From: Nymphaea colorata
Taxonomy: Eukaryota; Streptophyta; Magnoliopsida; Nymphaeales; Nymphaeaceae
NCBI RefSeq assembly: GCF_008831285.2
Contig: NC_045140.1
Span: 1,529,528-1,593,527, forward strand
DNA: 64,000 nucleotides
Reading direction: 5' to 3'
In this document: in pieces, positions 59,020 to 64,000 of the stretch
Layout of the letters: each line of letters begins with the position of its first letter
Position numbering within the stretch: the first letter of the stretch is position 1
Notes under the pieces: generated by a model
Seen by the model: only the letters and a program-made list of their open reading frames with translations
Databases searched by the model: none
Told to the model about the DNA's origin: nothing
Made by a program: the position numbers and the translations under genes

Positions 59020-59470
59020 AATAGTGGTCAAGTTTAGTACATAGGCCGAATATAAGTCTATGGCAGAAGTAGTTGCTGAAATCAGTTGGTTGCAACAAAT
59101 TCTCCAAGAGTTGCACGTAACAAATTCAGTCACTTCAAAAATATAGTGTGATAACTTGGGAGCTACATATCATGCAACAAATCCTCTATTTCACGCTCGT
59201 ACAAAACATATAGAAGTTGATTTTCATTTCGTCGGGGAGAAAGTCGCAAGGAAAGAGATTCAAATTCGTTTCATTCCTTCCAATGTCCAGCTTGCAGACA
59301 TTTTAACTAGGGCAGGGCTTCGGGCCATGTCGGACCCGGGTTTCAGATATCAGGCAGGGCCTGGCCTGATGCCCACCTCTAATTTTAACCAAGTCACTGC
59401 CAGGACCTCGGTTCATATTTCTTCGAGGCAAGCTCAATCTCCTTCCCATAGAGATTAGCTTGAGGGGGCA
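59020..59470 (+). pseudogene. Copia RNase H fragment with polypurine tract
   Basis: The plus strand encodes [46 protein letters not shown] and [13 protein letters not shown], the C-terminal RNase H region of Copia polyproteins, with an in-frame stop where Trp normally precedes CDN. A 74-bp hAT MITE interrupts it at 59308; the same frame resumes after the right target duplication and runs to SLRGHV. TTGAGGGGGCA (59460-59470) is the polypurine tract, followed at 59471 by TGTTA, the expected LTR start. Confidence 0.9.
59308..59381. mobile_element. Minute hAT MITE (74 bp) inside Copia RNase H
   Basis: The left end is TAGGGCAGGGCTTCGGGCC; the right end read in reverse is TAGAGGTGGGCATCAGGCC, forming an imperfect inverted repeat. 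A perfect 8-bp target duplication ATTTTAAC flanks it (59300-59307 and 59382-59389). It splits the Copia motif ADILT from its downstream part, so it inserted after the Copia element. Confidence 0.9.
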
Positions 59471-60137
59471 TGTTAAGATAAAAGAAAATCACGATCAAAT
59501 CTCTCGTGATATACTTGACAAATTAATGAAGAACATGATAAAGAAAGAAAAAATATGCTTGCCATATCAAATGCTGAAAATCAGCAATTCTTTAAGCAAG
59601 CATATCTATCAAAATGTAATCCCATGTAAATAAATGGTGGAACCTGCGTCTCTCAAAATCATCGAGAGAAATTGCGAAGTCGTGGACAAAATTAGTGATG
59701 AACAAGAGGAAGAAAGAAAACATATGCTTGTCATATCAAATGCTGAAAATCAGCAACTCTTTAGGCAACTATATCTACCCAAATGTAATCCCATGTTCGT
59801 GGACAAAATTAGCGATGAACACGAGAAATAAAGAAAAGATATGCTTGCCATATCAAATGCTGAAATCAACAATTCTTTGGCAACCATATCTATCCAAATG
59901 TAATCCCATGTAAATAAATAGTGGAACCTGCATCTCTGAAAATCATCGAGAGAAATTACAGAGTAGTGGTTAGTGATGAACAGAAGAAAGAAAGAAAGAA
60001 AAGATATGTTTGCCATATCAAATGCTGAAAATAAAAAATTCTTTTGGCAACCATATCTATCCAAATGTAATCCCATGTAAATAAATAGTGGAACCCGCGT
60101 CTCTCAAAACCATTGAGAGAAATTGCAGAGTCGTGGA
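59471..60137 (+). mobile_element. Putative Copia 3' LTR containing a tandem array
   Basis: It starts TGTTAAGATAAAAG directly after the polypurine tract, as LTRs do. I cannot fix its right end, and no 5' partner LTR with this sequence was found in the window. Most of it is occupied by the four-copy array described separately. Confidence 0.5.
59510..60137. repeat. Four-copy imperfect tandem array
   Basis: A module with ATGAACA-GAAAGAAA, ATATGCTTGCCATATCAAAT and CAAATGTAATCCCATGT recurs with CATATCAAATGCTGAAA anchors at about 59563, 59731, 59849 and 60013. Units differ in length (about 118-168 bp) because the GGAACCTGCRTCTCT part is missing from one. Several frames stay open through parts of it only because of the repetition. 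Confidence 0.9.
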
Positions 60138-60179
60138 TGTAAGCATAAAGCTGAACCATGTTAAAATCGTTGTTCTCCT

Positions 60180-60302
60180 TTGAGTCGCTTTCTCGTTTGT
60201 TTCTCTTTGAGTTTTAACAAATTTGGGGGCTCCATTTGGTCATTTTGAGTTTGGGGGATTGATTTGCTAATTTTGGGTGTTTTGATTACCGTATGTACGC
60301 AG
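60180..60302 (+). repeat. Second copy of the leader-like sequence found at 55.9 kb
   Basis: Blocks AATTTGGGGGCTC, TTTTGAGTTTGGGGGATTGA and a donor-like GTATGTACGCAG match, in order, the minus strand at 56010-55905. The two are clearly related but diverged (roughly 75-80% by eye). Confidence 0.7.
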
Positions 60303-60405
60303 TCTTGGTCCATTAGTCCTATCAACCTCGCTATGCCTCTTGAATCCACAAATTCGAGAAAGTTCTACATCCATTAGTGGGAGGAAGAATCCTCTGAGAG
60401 TAAAA

Positions 60406-60490
60406 ATGTCAGTTATCAAATATTTGGAGGACAACCAACCCATGGAGAAGCTCATGCTGCAAAATCATAATCTTGAGACTCAGAATCATG
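60406..60490 (+). pseudogene. Possible first coding exon of an endosulfine-like gene fragment
   Basis: ATG 60406 opens 28 codons ending in QNHNLETQNHG at a good donor (GTATGA, 60491). The Gln/Asn/Glu-rich composition resembles the N-terminus of plant endosulfine (ENSA) proteins, and the clear ENSA exon lies 0.7 kb downstream on the same strand. Similarity is weak and the middle exon is missing. Confidence 0.25.
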
Positions 60491-61172
60491 GTATGAGAAG
60501 TCGACCAGAAATCTTAAACTCTATGCAATTCTTAGCGTTGTTTAGGTTATGACGTTTGCTATGATTGATTGTAATTGGCGCAGTAACACCTAGACATACA
60601 TATTTATGTCGTCATTTGAATCACCATAACGTATGCTTTTTTACCTACGTTAAATATTGGCAAAATGTCATTAAACCTCATAAACAGGGAATCTAGCTGC
60701 AGAGTGGCATCCTTCTTGGAAGCAACCAGACAGACAGCACCATCAAAACAGATCCTGATATTAGATTCTTTATTTTCTTTCCTGCACTTTAAAAATAGCT
60801 AGATAAGGGCTTACCAAATTTTCGGGAAATGGCAAAAGGAAGTTCATCCCTTCATATCCCTAAACTACCAATCCACTAAGCAAGAAAAGAGTAAAATGAT
60901 TCCATTGACTTGAGTCGAGTAGGACAAGGACCCTAGTAAAAAAAGTCAAAGAACCGCGTTCCGGGGGTTTGGATGACCACAGCCGGTCTGGCTTTCATTT
61001 TCCGATCAACTTTCCGTTTTGGAAAATTTTGGAATTTGCTTTTCATTGCTACTATTTTTTATGATATATAATTCATATGGTTCTATTTATATGTTTAAGT
61101 TTTAAAATTAGCAGTACACTCAACCTATGTATGTTCTTTCTAATATTTTTCTTGTGCATTTGGAATTCACAG

Positions 61173-61220
61173 GATGGCAAGAGGGCCTTTTTTGACTCTG
61201 CGGATTGGGCTTTGGACAAG
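61173..61220 (+). pseudogene. Endosulfine (ENSA/ARPP-19)-like exon fragment
   Basis: A 48-bp exon bounded by CACAG and GTTTGA encodes 16 residues, RAFFDSADWALDK after Asp-Gly-Lys. FDSADW is the core of plant endosulfines, and its Ser is the site phosphorylated by Greatwall-type kinases in animals, turning the protein into a PP2A-B55 inhibitor. I found neither the upstream KKYGG...PLISK exon nor the downstream KPKGPLEALRPK exon nearby. It is therefore probably a stranded gene fragment. Confidence 0.6.
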
Positions 61221-61510
61221 GTTTGAAGCGTTCTATTCTTTTTATCTACTTAAAATGAAAGAGTCTTAAACCTCTTGGGGTTTTTTTGGTGCAATGTTTT
61301 CAAACAATGTTTCTTTTCTTTTCCCAATAATGGCATTTTCTTTTTTGAGTATTTGATGAGTTGTTGAGTTTTAAAATAAGCTTCGAAAAAGTTACATTAA
61401 AAAAATTTATTCTTACTAAATATTTCTCGATTCTCTACCCAAGAGTGAGCTTCTTGTTATCAGGAAAACTTTTTTAATTCCATTTGACAAGTTATGGGAC
61501 ATTTGTTAAC

Positions 61511-61706
61511 GCTATGTTTGGTAGTCTCGGATTTTAGATTTGAGGCTACCGAAGATCTATAAGAATCTTAAAACCATGGATCTATAGTCCGACCTCCTTG
61601 CAACCACGTATCTAAGCTTTTTATTATATAAATCGATTTTCAAATCTGCATTGTGAATTCGAGATCAGCCTCGGATTTGAGATCCAATAGTGTCGAACAT
61701 AGCCTA
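61511..61706. mobile_element. MITE-like element with GCTATGTT termini, 196 bp
   Basis: The left end GCTATGTTTGGTAG pairs with the right end, which in reverse complement reads GCTATGTTCGACAC. Further inward, CTCGGATTTTAGATTTGAGG pairs with the reverse of CCTCGGATTTGAGATCC. Related termini occur singly near 19555 and 33951. No target duplication longer than three bases was seen. Confidence 0.5.
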
Positions 61707-62188
61707 AACAACCCATGTTCCGGCCCTTTTCAATGACAGTTGGCATGCTTCTAGTTGATAAAGGTTAGACCTTGAATCGGAGTCCCAAACCCACCAAAAA
61801 CTGACCCTTTTACATGTAAAGGTTAGACCTTGGGTCTTTTGTTCTTGATTTTTTTTCGTTTTTTTTGGTTCACTTCTTTGCATGCTTTATTTTTGTTTGT
61901 TTTTCACAGACTTTTTGTGTTATTTGGTGACTTGAATTCCCATTTTGTCGGCTCTCTCTCTTTTAATTTTGTTATCTGTGCAGACTCAGACAAGTTGGCG
62001 AGGGAGACTTATTTAAACCCCCCTCTCCTCCTCCCTTCCACCCAAGACGTACTTGGCTGATCAAGGCTCTCTTCCATTAGTCTGGTTACGGAGAAAGCAG
62101 AGAGAAAGAGGGAGTGGTTATTTTTGTGGCTTGACTTGACAAGGTCTGACAATGGCGGATTCTTCCCTCTCACAGGAAAGCTCCTTCA
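61707..62188. other. Spacer, no gene recognised
   Basis: T-rich DNA with one 76-codon frame of low-complexity composition. Nothing identifiable. Confidence 0.4.
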
Positions 62189-62189
62189 A

Positions 62190-62830
62190 TGTTGAGAAAA
62201 ACATAATAGAAAACATATATATAACAAAAAGAAAACTAAGGGAAATTCAACCAGTCTATAGCTGAAGTAAAGCATACCGATACCACAATGTGACCACCAA
62301 CTATGTGTAAGGTCTCAGAGGACTTCCATACTGGCGAGCCAAACCAAAATCACAAATTTTCAGCTCCCCACTATTATTCAGCAGAAGATTTGACGTCTTC
62401 AAATCCCTGCAGAATTGAAGAAGCAAACCAGCCATACAAACCTCAGGTACCGAGAACAATAGTTCTGACACAACATACCCAAATGTTGTACATGATAACA
62501 TGAACGATAATAGAGCACCTGTGGAGCACCCAATTATCATGAAGATACTTAAAACCCTCCAAAAGCTGAAGCATAAGGCACTTGACTTCACTCTGACTGA
62601 AAGGTTGCTTCAGGGATTCCATCAACCCCTTAAGATCATGGTCCATGTACTCCATGACCATAAAAATGCTATCAAGATTGCTCCCAACGACAACTTCTTT
62701 CACATCAACTATGGAAGGATGGTGAAACGACAAAAGGATATTTATCTCCCTTAAAGAAGTGAGCGGAAATCCTTCTCTTTCCTTCTCCATCTTAACCTTC
62801 TTCAAAGCCACAATCTCGCCAGACCACACC
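62190..62830 (-). pseudogene. Duplicated fragment of the CDKG gene (part of exon 1, intron 1, exon 2)
   Basis: This copies 42310-42965 nearly base for base. Exon 2 is whole (62278-62406, 129 bp as in the parent), intron 1 is retained with an extra 8 bp near 62494-62501, and exon 1 is represented only by 62519-62822, from GEIVALKK through PLTSLRE to the VLHR donor. About 21 bp around 62822 are deleted relative to the parent. An ATG at 62832 happens to open the frame. It lacks the Gly loop and everything after LWYR, so it cannot be an active kinase. Retained introns mean DNA-level duplication, not retroposition. Confidence 0.93.
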
Positions 62831-64000
62831 ACAATCTAGCAAGTGTTCACATTTCAATCACCATCCATCTATAAAAGAATGATTCTTTTGGTTTACCTTT
62901 CTTATGTTGTTCGATTATAAAAATGAGCACGCGCACACACACACACACACACAAATGTATATCCACCTCAAGAAATTTTCTGGTTGCATCATTTGTACTA
63001 AGTACCATACGTACTAAGTAGCTTTTATAATAGTATAAAACTCTTTCTTTTCATGCTGTTTATTTTTCCACCTAGATAGTAACACAAATAACACAAACAA
63101 TCTTTGAACCTTGGCAACCAATTGTGCCACACCCGTCAGTTGGGAGAAGCTAAATGTGGCCTACCGTAGGCAGTTGCCCATTTGAACACAACAAAGATGT
63201 TATTTAATTATTGTTGCCATCAACAAAAAGAACAAAAAGGATATTCCCTTAAATGGAGTTCATGTTTTCCGTAAACATATTTAAATATTTTTCAAACATA
63301 AGATTCTTATTAATAAAAACTCACGATTAATGATCACTAACTCACCGCCATTATATGAATACGTTTAAATATTTCAATTTTCTCTTGAAAATTTGATGAT
63401 TACCATGTGGAACATGATTTCTAACAATATAATGAAACATGCATAGTAGTAGACCTCAATTCATGACCCATCTAAGGACAATGACTGACAACCAGTCCCA
63501 GTTCTCACAAAAATAAAAAATTTAAAAATCTATTAGTGCGATAACCAAGAAGATGAGGCCCGCTACCTACGAACCGAGTGCAGACACTAAAGAATGCATG
63601 TGGTAACATCCAGCAGCGGGATGGACTGAACATCTTGTATCACTTTGTTTTAACAAAATTTAATTGTAGTCCAACTTTAAACTAGGATTATTCAAGAAAC
63701 CCCAATCAGAAACATGTTAAATCAAACTTACATCTAATTGGAACCCCATGATTTAGATGTGAGATAAATGAATTTGAGATCAGACTTCTTTTTCTACCTT
63801 ACATTAAGTATGCCAATATAAAATAATCACTTTTAGCCAACAGATCATTCTTAGCTTGATGCACCACGATCCATCTTTTGCCACCTAAGTTTGTGACTTT
63901 AAGATAGTTGGTAATCGAACATTCCCTTCAACACAAATGGAGCTCTAGAGTTCAAGTTCGGACTTTCGTGTACTTTGTTACACACCCAAAACATTGTCAA
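62831..64000. other. Spacer to the window edge
   Basis: AT-rich DNA with a CA microsatellite at 62932-62953. No gene or element recognised. Confidence 0.45.
62932..62953. repeat. (CA)n microsatellite
   Basis: About ten CA units after GCACGCG, read directly. Confidence 0.9.

Noticed and set aside
59510..60137. CRISPR-like array
   Set aside because: Units are long, imperfect and of variable spacing in a plant genome; this is an ordinary tandem duplication.
59634..60159. Frames of 65-108 codons over the tandem array
   Set aside because: Their length comes from repetition of one module without stops in some phases; no protein motif is present.

Overview
The window is nuclear DNA from a flowering plant. 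It is AT-rich, its genes are split by GT-AG introns up to 3.5 kb long, and it carries plant-type gene families together with hAT and Copia transposable elements and many GA/CT and TA microsatellites. I cannot name the species from sequence alone.

Five cellular protein-coding genes can be reconstructed exon by exon. (1) Minus strand, 1059-4691: the 5' three exons of a DUF212 (acid phosphatase/vanadium-haloperoxidase-related) membrane protein, whose 3' end lies beyond the left edge. (2) Minus strand, 8211-10541: a four-exon exostosin-type GT47 glycosyltransferase with one apparent GC-AG intron. (3) Plus strand, 25553-28749: a two-exon ankyrin-repeat protein of 708 residues. (4) Minus strand, 37703-44051: a seven-exon cyclin-dependent kinase of the CDKG (PLTSLRE) class, 700 residues. 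(5) Minus strand, 47778-54940: a six-exon signal peptidase complex subunit 3 (SPCS3), 167 residues. They have unrelated housekeeping or signalling roles (ER signal cleavage, Golgi glycan synthesis, transcription/splicing-linked kinase) and show no operon-like logic.

The mobile fraction is the most interesting part. Intron 2 of the CDKG gene holds a 1,876-bp hAT element (40057-41932) with 10-bp terminal inverted repeats, a perfect 8-bp target duplication and palindrome-rich ends. Its single long reading frame keeps the BED zinc finger and the acidic C-terminal tail of a hAT transposase but lacks the catalytic core. Small non-autonomous hAT elements with 8-bp target duplications lie at 7572-8034, 12662-12931, 49813-49984 and 59308-59381. 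The last is only 74 bp and sits inside a Copia RNase H fragment.

The right end (about 56.3-63 kb) is a graveyard. It contains Copia reverse transcriptase on one strand and RNase H, polypurine tract and putative 3' LTR on the other, a large inverted repeat, a four-copy tandem array, an endosulfine-like exon, and a near-identical 0.6-kb copy of two CDKG exons with the intron between them. The stretches 15.9-25.5 kb, 28.8-37.7 kb and 44.5-47.7 kb are mostly intergenic with decayed repeats. A possible unidentified two-exon gene end lies at 46120-46782.
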